The position numbers were made by a program, and so were the translations under genes. A DNA stretch of 5,999 nucleotides from Caulobacteraceae bacterium (lineage in GTDB: Bacteria > Pseudomonadota > Alphaproteobacteria > Caulobacterales > Caulobacteraceae), in NCBI GenBank assembly GCA_947452665.1, contig CANGEH010000141.1:1-5999 (forward strand). Direction: 5' to 3'. Positions within the stretch are counted from its first letter, which is position 1, and each line of letters begins with the position of its first letter. The notes under the pieces are model-generated. The model worked only from the letters and a program-made list of their open reading frames with translations, ran no database searches and was not told where the DNA came from. Positions 1 to 4,818 of this stretch are shown here, in pieces.

Positions 1-240
1 GCCCATATGCTGCGACTGAACCCGAACAGGACTTTCCCAGTCTAGGCCTAGCCAGGCTAGGTCCTCGAGGAGGGCTTGGCTAAAGGCTGGTCGGCAGCGG
101 CCCTGATCAATATCCTCGATCCGCAGGATGAACCGGCCCTGCGCCTTTTGTGAGAAGTGATAGGCCGTGAGGGCGCTAAAGGCGTGGCCCAGATGCAAGG
201 GGCCGGTCGGCGAGGGCGCAAACCGGGTGGTGTGCGTCAT
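1..240 (-). CDS. gluQ: Glutamyl-Q tRNA(Asp) synthetase, N-terminal part (runs off left edge)
   Basis: The reverse complement from 240 reads open through base 1 (80 codons, no stop). It begins MTHTTRFAPSPTGPLHLGH, which holds the class I HIGH signature as HLGH (residues 16-19). At about residues 39-50 it has LRIEDIDQGRCR, then LLEDLAWLGLDWE. The IEDID..RCR form and the compact N-terminus fit GluQ better than full GluRS, which normally has IEDTD. GluQ is a truncated GluRS-like enzyme lacking the anticodon-binding domain; it attaches glutamate to the queuosine base of tRNA(Asp) in the cytoplasm. The zinc site, KMSKS loop and C-terminus lie outside the window. The ATG at 240 is chosen because the APSPTG motif follows at once and because AGAGG (248-244 on the minus strand) precedes it, although with only 3 nt spacing. 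That SD overlaps the stop codon of the upstream regulator gene, so the two genes are probably co-transcribed and translationally coupled. Confidence 0.93.
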   Translation of the reverse strand, partial: MTHTTRFAPSPTGPLHLGHAFSALTAYHFSQKAQGRFILRIEDIDQGRCRPAFSQALLEDLAWLGLDWESPVRVQSQHMG

Positions 241-246
241 GGGCCT

Positions 247-885
247 CTAGGCTCTGGACCGGGCCTGACCAAACATGCCCAGATGGCTGAGCACACCGGC
301 CAAAAACGCCTTTTCGCCGCCCATTTCGGCCTTGAGGGCATCGAACTGCTTAAAGCCAACCATTTCGGCTAGGCCATGGGCTGCGCACCAGGCGGCAATG
401 CAGGCCAGCTCAAGATCGGTTTCCTGATCAGGACTAGCGACGCCGATATCGATCATGGCGCGTTTGAGCAGGCTATACGCGCCCTCTTCGGCATTATGCG
501 CCTTGTCGGGCATGGCGTCGCTATCGCGCGAGCAATCATACATGACCCGATAGACGGCAGGGTGGGCCTTGGCAAATTCGACATAGGCCAGACCGATTGC
601 CGCCACCCGCTCCATGGGCATGACGGTCATATCGGCGGTGCGGCGAATATAGTCTGACAACTGACCAAAGCCCTCTTCGGCAATCGCCAGCATCAGTTCG
701 CTCTTGTCTTTGAAATGATGATAGGGCGCGGCCGGACTGACCCCAGCCTCACGCGCTACAGCGCGCAAGGAAAGCCCCCCTTGACCGTCGCGATCCAAGA
801 TTCGCGTCGCGGCATCGAGCAAGGCGCGGCGCAGATCGCCATGATGATAGGGACGGGGTCCAGTAAAGGGGCAGGGCGCTTTCAT
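247..885 (-). CDS. TetR/AcrR-family transcriptional regulator with WHG-type C-terminal domain
   Basis: This is a 212-residue protein, a normal TetR length. The N-terminal DNA-binding domain spans about residues 12-65: YHHGDLRRALLDAA opens helix 1, and the helix-turn-helix with its exit runs through LSLRAVAREAGVSPAAPYHH and FKDKSELM (38-65). The C-terminal ligand and dimer domain carries AWCAAHGL (165-172), matching the W...HG pattern of the WHG/TetR_C_33 group, and HPAVYRVMY (108-116), also usual there. The ligand cannot be read from sequence. Such proteins usually repress their own and adjacent genes by binding palindromes near their promoter, and an 8-bp palindrome (905-912) sits inside this gene's predicted promoter. 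It lies just upstream of gluQ in the same direction and divergently from the microprotein/glycosylase unit, so both are candidate targets (inference). The ATG at 885 may be the transcription start itself (see the promoter entry). There is little GluQ-TetR precedent to explain the pairing. Confidence 0.93.
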   Translation of the reverse strand: MKAPCPFTGPRPYHHGDLRRALLDAATRILDRDGQGGLSLRAVAREAGVSPAAPYHHFKDKSELMLAIAEEGFGQLSDYIRRTADMTVMPMERVAAIGLAYVEFAKAHPAVYRVMYDCSRDSDAMPDKAHNAEEGAYSLLKRAMIDIGVASPDQETDLELACIAAWCAAHGLAEMVGFKQFDALKAEMGGEKAFLAGVLSHLGMFGQARSRA

Positions 886-890
886 ATTGC

Positions 891-919
891 CTTATAGCGC
901 TCTCAGAATTCTTCGTAAA
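891..919 (-). promoter_or_regulatory. Predicted sigma-70-type promoter of the TetR gene, apparently leaderless
   Basis: On the minus strand, TTTACG (919-914) is separated by exactly 17 bp from TATAAG (896-891), which matches five of six consensus -10 positions. Only five bases separate the -10 box from the A of the ATG at 885, so the expected transcription start is at or within 1-2 nt of the start codon. An AAGG at 893-890 could act as a short-spaced SD only if transcription began further upstream. The perfect palindrome AGAATTCT (905-912) lies in the spacer and is a candidate operator. Assigned by eye; no experimental support. Confidence 0.45.
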
Positions 920-926
920 GCCCATC

Positions 927-954
927 TTGACACCGTTCAGATCCGTGATATCTA
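927..954 (+). promoter_or_regulatory. Predicted promoter for the rightward RNA / microprotein / glycosylase unit
   Basis: A perfect TTGACA (927-932) is followed after 16 bp by TATCTA (949-954), a weak -10 with TAT conserved. Transcription would start near 960-962 and give a leader of about 97 nt before the ATG at 1058. The -35 box lies 7 bp from the -35 box of the leftward TetR promoter, so one bound regulator could control both directions. A short inverted repeat, AGAT (939-942) / ATCT (950-953), overlaps the -10 region. The perfect -35 is the main support. Confidence 0.4.
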
Positions 955-973
955 AGCACTGTCTAGATCACAT

Positions 974-1033
974 TGGTCCTTCTCCCCAAGGGCCGTGATC
1001 GGACGGGCCCCGCTCCCCCGGGGCCCTGTCATC
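974..1033 (+). ncRNA. Candidate structured RNA: two tandem hairpins with identical CUCCCC loops (sRNA or 5' leader)
   Basis: Hairpin 1 pairs 974-981 with 988-995 (8 bp including two G-U pairs) and leaves CUCCCC (982-987) as the loop. Hairpin 2 pairs GGGCCCCG (1005-1012) perfectly with CGGGGCCC (1019-1026) and again leaves exactly CUCCCC (1013-1018). Its stem can lengthen with GAC/GTC (1002-1004 / 1028-1030) and GAT/ATC (997-999 / 1031-1033) across small bulges. Both start shortly after the predicted transcription start near 961. Two stem-loops exposing C-rich anti-SD-like loops are the hallmark of several alphaproteobacterial sRNAs, such as the CcsR/cuckoo group of Rhodobacter and Rhizobiales, and C-rich loops also act in Caulobacter GsrN. 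No T-run follows hairpin 2, so it may be a leader of the downstream microprotein mRNA or a processed RNA instead of a free-standing terminated sRNA. Base pairing is seen directly; function is inference. Confidence 0.45.
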
Positions 1034-1057
1034 GGAACCAAAGATAAGGAAACTGAA

Positions 1058-1171
1058 ATGTCTCTCGCAAACCTTACCCGTTTTGAACGTGCCCTTGACC
1101 GCAATGGCGTGCTGGGTCTCTTGGCCCTTGGCATTGCCTTGGCCGTCGCCATGGTCAGTGTCGGCCTCTAA
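1058..1171 (+). CDS. Small single-pass membrane protein, 37 aa, function unknown
   Basis: The ATG at 1058 is preceded by AAGGA (1046-1050) with a 7-nt gap, a good ribosome binding site. The product starts MSLANLTRFERALDRNGVLG, a polar, net-basic amphipathic stretch. It then has an uninterrupted hydrophobic run from about residue 18 to 37 (VLGLLALGIALAV, then AMVSVGL) that ends at the TAA. This predicts one inner-membrane helix at the extreme C-terminus, with the charged N-terminus in the cytoplasm. I do not recognise the family. It is transcribed with the AlkA-like glycosylase gene, whose possible starts begin 5-41 bp downstream, and is preceded by the double-hairpin element, so it may be a regulated leader microprotein or a stress-related membrane peptide. 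The SD, spacing and clean hydrophobic design favour a real gene. The alternative is a chance ORF inside a long leader for the glycosylase. Confidence 0.6.
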   Translation: MSLANLTRFERALDRNGVLGLLALGIALAVAMVSVGL

Positions 1172-1178
1172 TTGGCTT

Positions 1179-1196
1179 GCATCCGAGGCGGGATGC
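1179..1196 (+). promoter_or_regulatory. Hairpin presenting a GAGG ribosome binding site ahead of the glycosylase gene
   Basis: GCATCC (1179-1184) pairs perfectly with GGATGC (1191-1196), leaving the hexaloop GAGGCG (1185-1190), which contains the only reasonable SD for the next gene. It lies 7 nt after the microprotein stop codon. The 6-bp stem could modulate initiation or be melted by ribosomes finishing the microprotein. The pairing is directly visible; the regulatory role is inference. Confidence 0.35.
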
Positions 1197-1203
1197 GGAT
1201 TTG

Positions 1204-1866
1204 GTGAGGGGCGTGAACGCGCCCCTCTACCAGCCCCCTTCAGCCGATGACCTGCGCCAGGCGCGGGCCGAACTTGTCCGACTCGATCCGGCCTTGGCTC
1301 GGTTGGACCGCATAACCCCGGAATTTGAATGGCGTCTTCGCCCGGGCGGCTTTGCCGGTCTGGTCAAGATGGTGATTGAACAACAGGTCTCGATTGCGGC
1401 TGCGGCCTCGATCTGGAACCGGTTTGCCACCGGCCTTGGTGAGGTTACACCAAAGCGCGTGCTTGACCATGACGAGGACGGCCTCAAGCAATTTGGCCTG
1501 TCGCGGCCCAAGGCGCGCTATGCGCTGGTGATTGCCGAGGCGCAAAACAGCGGCGCGATCGATTTTACCAATATTGCCGCGCTGAGTGATTCAGACGCCA
1601 TTGCCGCCCTGACCGCGCTCAAGGGCGTTGGCCGCTGGACCGCCGAAACCTATCTAATGTTTTGTCACGGCCGACTGGATGTGTTTCCCGGCGGCGATGT
1701 GGCCTTGCAAGAAGCCATGCGCTGGGCCGATCAGGCGCTTGAGCGACCCAGTGAAAAACAGGCCTATCTGCGCGCCGAGGCTTGGCAGCCCTATCGCGGT
1801 GTGGCGGCACATCTGCTCTGGCGCTGCTATGGCGGGGTTAAGCGCGGGGAAATCGTTCTGGATTGA
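1204..1866 (+). CDS. DNA-3-methyladenine glycosylase II (AlkA-like, HhH-GPD superfamily)
   Basis: The product excises alkylated purines such as 3-methyladenine from DNA, the first step of base excision repair. Taking GTG 1204 as start gives 220 residues; IEQQVS (about 58-63) opens the HhH-GPD core, and LKGVGRWTAETYL (about 139-151) is the helix-hairpin-helix. The catalytic aspartate is in VFPGGDVALQ, aligning with Asp238 of E. coli AlkA (FPTDD). WQPYRGVAAHLLWR closes the domain. It lacks the N-terminal TBP-like domain of the 282-residue E. coli AlkA, as usual for short bacterial members. The start is uncertain: in-frame TTG 1177, TTG 1201, GTG 1204 and GTG 1213 all precede the conserved part. 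GTG 1204 or TTG 1201 use GAGG at 1185-1188 in a hairpin loop with a rather long gap; a GAGGGG at 1206-1211 is too close to GTG 1213. It probably shares a transcript with the microprotein. No ada or alkB neighbour is seen. Confidence 0.92.
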   Translation: MRGVNAPLYQPPSADDLRQARAELVRLDPALARLDRITPEFEWRLRPGGFAGLVKMVIEQQVSIAAAASIWNRFATGLGEVTPKRVLDHDEDGLKQFGLSRPKARYALVIAEAQNSGAIDFTNIAALSDSDAIAALTALKGVGRWTAETYLMFCHGRLDVFPGGDVALQEAMRWADQALERPSEKQAYLRAEAWQPYRGVAAHLLWRCYGGVKRGEIVLD

Positions 1867-1916
1867 CCAGGATCAAAGACTCAGGCGTCATGGTCTTGTC
1901 GCGTAAAAGGGTTTGA

Positions 1917-2012
1917 ATGCATTTGGAATATGTCGCTGCGATTCGAAAATCAGGAGACCTGTCTTCCATTTTTCTGTTTGTGCGCTCGATCGGGATTTAT
2001 CCCATAGCCTAG
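1917..2012 (+). CDS. Very tentative 31-aa ORF upstream of the HNH gene
   Basis: ATG 1917 follows AAAAGGG (1905-1911) with a 5-nt gap, and the frame stays open for 31 codons to TAG 2010-2012, ending 22 bp before the HNH start. The product begins MHLEYVAAIRKSGDLSS and then turns hydrophobic (IFLFVRSIGIYPIA). The SD is decent, but the length and composition are compatible with chance. I recognise no family. It covers most of the 168-bp stretch between the glycosylase and HNH genes, which otherwise holds only weak short palindromes and must also contain the HNH promoter, which I could not pin down. Confidence 0.18.
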   Translation: MHLEYVAAIRKSGDLSSIFLFVRSIGIYPIA

Positions 2013-2023
2013 TCCAAAGGGGT

Positions 2024-2028
2024 GGAGG
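2024..2028 (+). promoter_or_regulatory. Strong ribosome binding site fixing the GTG start of the HNH gene
   Basis: GGAGG at 2024-2028 lies 6 nt before GTG 2035. This near-perfect SD at ideal spacing decides the non-ATG start, which also places the first conserved residues (WPALVLNADFRPL) 11 codons in. Confidence 0.8.
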
Positions 2029-2034
2029 TGACCT

Positions 2035-2595
2035 GTGCAGGTCCTGAAGCGCGCCCCGTCTGGCTGGCCAGCCCTTGTGCTGAATGCCGATTTTCGGCCT
2101 CTGTCCTATTATCCCCTGTCGCTTTGGCCCTGGCAGGAAGCGGTCAAGGCCGTGTTTCTTGACCGGGTTGATGTGGTCTCGACCTATGACCAAAAGGTCC
2201 ATTCCCCGACCTTTGAAATGGCCCTGCCCAGTGTCATCGCCCTAAAACAATATGTGGTTCAAGATCGGCCGCCGGTCTTTACGCGGTTCAACCTGTTCCT
2301 GCGCGACCGGTTCAGTTGTCAGTATTGCGGCTCGGGCGATGATCTGACCTTTGACCATGTCCTGCCCCGTTCAAGGGGTGGGCGCACAACTTGGGAAAAC
2401 ATCGTCACCGCCTGTTCGCCCTGTAACCTGACCAAGGGCGGCCGCACGCCGCGCGAAGCGGGCATGCACCCGGCCCGCATGCCAACCCGGCCTAATATGT
2501 ATGAATTGCAAGACCATGGCCGCCGCTTCCCGCCCAACCACCTGCACGAAAGCTGGCTGGACTATCTTTATTGGGACATTGAGCTGGAGGCATAG
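2035..2595 (+). CDS. HNH endonuclease-fold protein of the conserved alphaproteobacterial type
   Basis: This is a 186-residue cytoplasmic protein. Residues 11-90 (ALVLNADFRPLSYYPLSLW, then WQEAVKAVFLDRVDVV) form the conserved N-terminal part typical of this group. The HNH/beta-beta-alpha-metal module runs from about 90 to 135: a zinc knuckle CQYC (95-98) paired with CSPC (127-130), catalytic FDHVLPRSRGG with D107-H108, the central N122 in WENIV, and N131 where many HNH enzymes have the last histidine, giving an H-N-N variant. All metal and catalytic positions look intact, so nuclease activity is plausible. The natural substrate of this group is not established. It does not sit beside a methyltransferase, restriction or phage packaging gene, which argues against a restriction or terminase role. 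It appears monocistronic, with 168 bp before it and 148-163 bp after it. Homologues are common chromosomal genes in Caulobacterales and other alphaproteobacteria (from memory). Confidence 0.9.
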   Translation: MQVLKRAPSGWPALVLNADFRPLSYYPLSLWPWQEAVKAVFLDRVDVVSTYDQKVHSPTFEMALPSVIALKQYVVQDRPPVFTRFNLFLRDRFSCQYCGSGDDLTFDHVLPRSRGGRTTWENIVTACSPCNLTKGGRTPREAGMHPARMPTRPNMYELQDHGRRFPPNHLHESWLDYLYWDIELEA

Positions 2596-2632
2596 TTTGG
2601 CCATAAACATGAAATTGTTTCGGGGGCGTTTC

Positions 2633-2651
2633 GTTAAGGCTTATGCCTAAC
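2633..2651. repeat. Imperfect palindrome between the HNH and chemoreceptor genes
   Basis: GTTAAGGC (2633-2640) and GCCTAAC (2645-2651) form a seven-pair inverted repeat with one bulged A and a TTAT loop, 37 bp past the HNH stop. No T-run follows, so it is not a standard terminator. It may be a processing hairpin or a DNA-binding site for the chemoreceptor gene. The surrounding AT-richer gap (2596-2743) is expected to hold the chemoreceptor promoter, but I could not identify a convincing -35/-10 pair, sigma-28 box or sigma-54 box. Confidence 0.3.
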
Positions 2652-2673
2652 AAATACTCAAAAACATAGATTT

Positions 2674-2701
2674 CCGAAAACGCAATGGGATTCACCGAAA
2701 A
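2674..2701. repeat. Direct repeat CCGAAAA x2 at 21-bp period upstream of the chemoreceptor gene
   Basis: CCGAAAA occurs at 2674-2680 and again at 2695-2701. The starts are exactly 21 bp apart, about two helical turns, so both copies face the same side of the DNA. They lie about 45-85 bp before the chemoreceptor start, where activator sites often lie. It could be chance in an A-rich gap; no known regulator motif is recognised. Confidence 0.25.
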
Positions 2702-2758
2702 TTAGATAGTTATCGCTCTTATGCCCGCATCAAAGGCCTTAGAGTGGGACTATTGCTG

Positions 2759-4759
2759 ATGCGTATAAAGATTGCAGTGGCCCTTAATATTTTTGGTGCA
2801 TCGCTTGCTATTGGCCTGGTTGTTGCCGGTGCGGTCGCCTTGGCCGCGTTTCAGGAGCTTCGGGTCGGTGGACCGGTGTTTAACCGCATCATGCAGGACC
2901 AGGGTATTGTTGCCGATATCCTGCCGCCGCCGCTCTATGTGGTTGAGGCGCATCTGGTGGTGATGAGTGCGTCGGCAGAACGCAAGGGCGGCCCTGAACT
3001 GGTGGCGCGCTTGGCCAAGTTGCACAAGGAATACAATGAACGGCGCGACTATTGGGCCGCTTCCGATCTTGGTTCGGATATCAAGAAAATCATTACGCGC
3101 GAGTCTGATATTGCTGCGGCAAGGTTCTGGAAGGCGGCGGAGAAGGATCTGGTGCTCGCCTTGGCGGCGGGCGATCAGGCCCGCATTGATGCCGCCTTTG
3201 AAGCGGCTGATAATGCCTATGAAGCCCAGCGCGTGATCATTGACCGCGCTGTGACCATGGCCACTGCCTCGGCTGCGGTTAGCGAAAAACAGTCCGCCAA
3301 GGAAACCACCAAGGCCTTTATCCAGCTTGGTATTGCTGCAGGCCTGCTGATGGCTCTGGTGGCTGCTGGCGTTGTGCTGATGCGCCGCGGTGTCGTCCAG
3401 CCCGTCCAGGCCATGACCACCTATATGGAGCGTCTGGCAGCCGGGGAGTATAACCGCCCAGTACCTTTTGCCGACCGTCACGATGAGATTGGTGAAATGG
3501 CCAAGTCGGTGGAGATCTTCCGTCTAGGCCTGATCGAACGCGCCGAATCGCGTGAACGCGAAGAGGCGCTCAAGGCCCAGGCAGAGGCCGCCAAACAGGC
3601 CGAAGCGGTGCGATTGCGCAATGAAGAGATTACCGCCCGCAAGCGCGAAGACGATGAACGTGCCGCCGCGGAGGCTGCCAAGGCCGCTGAACAGGCCCGT
3701 ATTCTTGAGGCCGAGACGGCTGAGCGGCAGCGTGAAGCGGCGGCGCGCGCCGCCGAAGACGCTGCACGGGCAGCCGAGGCGGCCCGTACCAAGGCTGAGG
3801 CTGAGGCTCAGGCCCTAATTGTTTCGGCCCTAGACGAGGGTCTAAAGCACCTATCTTCGGGTAACCTGACCTATCAGATCACCCAAGCCTTCCCACCCGC
3901 CTTCGAAGGTCTGCGCCACAATTTCAACACGGCCATGGCCGGTCTCGAAGACACAATATCGGTGATTGTTGGCGCGGCCGGAACTGTGCGCGGCGGCGCT
4001 GAGGAGATCAATGGGGCTGCCGACGACCTGTCACGCCGCACCGAACAACAGGCCGCCAGCCTAGAGGAAACCGCTGCCGCGCTGGACCAGATCACAGCCA
4101 CTGTGCGCCAGACCGCCGAAGGCACAGCCCAGATGCAGGGCGTGATTGCCGAAGCCAAGGCTAATGCGGCCAAATCGGGCCAGGTGGTCGGCGAGGCGGT
4201 CGAGGCCATGAGCCGAATCCGCACCTCATCCGAACAGATCGGTCAGATCATTGGCGTGATCGACGAGATCGCCTTCCAGACCAATCTCTTAGCCCTCAAT
4301 GCCGGGGTTGAGGCGGCAAGAGCCGGTGATGCTGGGCGCGGCTTTGCGGTTGTGGCGTCCGAAGTGCGGGCCCTGGCCCAGCGCTCTGCCGATGCCGCCA
4401 AGGAGATTAAGGCCCTGATTCAGGACTCCAGCGACCAGGTCCGCTCGGGCGTGCAACTGGTCGATAATACCGGCAAGTTCCTGGTGCTGATGGGCGAACA
4501 GGTCGCCAAGATCAATGAGTTAATGGGTGCGATCGCAGCCTCAGCCAAGGAACAGGCCAGCGGCCTGCACGAGGTCAATACGGCCGTCAATCAGATGGAC
4601 CAGATGACCCAGCAAAACGCAGCCATGGTTGAAGAAACCACAGCCGCCAGCCATGGCTTAACCCGTGAAGCGGTGCAGTTGGGCGAGCTTGTCCAGCAGT
4701 TCCAAATCGGCGGCGACAAGGCCAGGAGGCAGGTTCAGTATTCAGGCCAGGCCGCATAG
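2759..4759 (+). CDS. Methyl-accepting chemotaxis protein (transmembrane chemoreceptor)
   Basis: This inner-membrane receptor senses a periplasmic signal and controls the CheA kinase through CheW. From ATG 2759 it has 666 residues: TM1 about 5-31; a helical periplasmic sensor about 32-185 with DILPPPLYVVEAHL (53-66), a motif recurring in helical-bundle MCPs; TM2 about 187-208; HAMP about 209-260; an Ala/Glu/Arg-rich coiled coil about 260-352; a second HAMP-like segment (LDEGLKHLSSGNLTYQI) about 357-404; and the MCP signalling hairpin about 405-650. The hairpin tip DEIAFQTNLLALNAGVEAA and the following RAGDAGRGFAVVASEVRALA are intact. Methylation helices are suggested by ASLEETAAALDQ and AAMVEETTAAS. 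There is no CheR-binding pentapeptide; the protein ends QYSGQAA. The start is ambiguous: GTG 2744 (five residues longer) has AAAGG 7 nt upstream, while ATG 2759 has a weaker GGGA but gives a classic Met-Arg-Ile-Lys ahead of TM1. No che genes are adjacent. The ligand is unknown. Confidence 0.96.
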   Translation: MRIKIAVALNIFGASLAIGLVVAGAVALAAFQELRVGGPVFNRIMQDQGIVADILPPPLYVVEAHLVVMSASAERKGGPELVARLAKLHKEYNERRDYWAASDLGSDIKKIITRESDIAAARFWKAAEKDLVLALAAGDQARIDAAFEAADNAYEAQRVIIDRAVTMATASAAVSEKQSAKETTKAFIQLGIAAGLLMALVAAGVVLMRRGVVQPVQAMTTYMERLAAGEYNRPVPFADRHDEIGEMAKSVEIFRLGLIERAESREREEALKAQAEAAKQAEAVRLRNEEITARKREDDERAAAEAAKAAEQARILEAETAERQREAAARAAEDAARAAEAARTKAEAEAQALIVSALDEGLKHLSSGNLTYQITQAFPPAFEGLRHNFNTAMAGLEDTISVIVGAAGTVRGGAEEINGAADDLSRRTEQQAASLEETAAALDQITATVRQTAEGTAQMQGVIAEAKANAAKSGQVVGEAVEAMSRIRTSSEQIGQIIGVIDEIAFQTNLLALNAGVEAARAGDAGRGFAVVASEVRALAQRSADAAKEIKALIQDSSDQVRSGVQLVDNTGKFLVLMGEQVAKINELMGAIAASAKEQASGLHEVNTAVNQMDQMTQQNAAMVEETTAASHGLTREAVQLGELVQQFQIGGDKARRQVQYSGQAA

Positions 4760-4770
4760 TTTGGCCTGAA
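4741..4770 (+). terminator. Inverted repeat spanning the chemoreceptor stop codon
   Basis: TTCAGGCCA (4741-4749) and TGGCCTGAA (4762-4770) form a perfect 9-bp stem with a 12-nt loop that contains the TAG stop (4757-4759). The left arm encodes the Ser-Gly-Gln region of the receptor's C-terminus. No U-tract follows, so it is at most an atypical terminator or a 3'-end stabilising hairpin. Confidence 0.4.
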
Positions 4771-4774
4771 GGAA

Positions 4775-4816
4775 ATGCCGGTAGGTGTCAGGGTCCCCCC
4801 TCTTGTGCACCGGCAT
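4775..4816. terminator. Inverted repeat in the convergent intergenic gap
   Basis: ATGCCGGT (4775-4782) pairs perfectly with ACCGGCAT (4809-4816). An inner stem AGGG/CCCT (4790-4793 / 4798-4801) can form within the 26-nt loop. It lies between two convergent genes, where a bidirectional terminator is expected, but T-runs are absent on both sides. The right arm can alternatively pair with 4837-4843. Confidence 0.4.
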
Positions 4817-4818
4817 GG

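Noticed and set aside
1005..1030. Hairpin 2 read as a classic Rho-independent terminator
   Set aside because: It is followed by TGTCATCGG with no T-run, so a standard terminator call is not supported.
952..1152. 66-codon minus-strand ORF opposite the hairpin/microprotein region
   Set aside because: It is Arg/Ser-rich, has no recognisable domain and is antisense to a better-supported small gene with an SD; its openness reflects GC-rich sequence.
1878..1944. Two GANTC (CcrM) sites upstream of the HNH gene at 1878-1882 and 1940-1944, and one at 2689-2693 before the chemoreceptor
   Set aside because: This number is near chance for the lengths involved; no promoter could be anchored to them.
1951..1961. 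CAGGAGACCTG, identical to the core of the 3' B12-box of cobalamin riboswitches
   Set aside because: None of the other conserved cobalamin riboswitch segments is present in the preceding 85 bp, and the downstream gene is an HNH protein, so this is probably a chance short palindrome.
2634..2650. Possible CtrA box (TTAA-N7-TTAA) upstream of the chemoreceptor
   Set aside because: The second half is CTAA, not TTAA, and the gap is 9 bp where the consensus has 7.
2721..2759. 12-codon ORF (ATG 2721) whose TGA overlaps the chemoreceptor ATG 2759 as TGATG
   Set aside because: It has no SD and is too short to support; kept only as a possible coupling arrangement if the 2759 start is right.
2750..3481. 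Long minus-strand open frame (243 codons) opposite the chemoreceptor 5' half
   Set aside because: It is a codon-bias shadow of the receptor gene with His/Gln/Arg-rich composition and no domain or SD.
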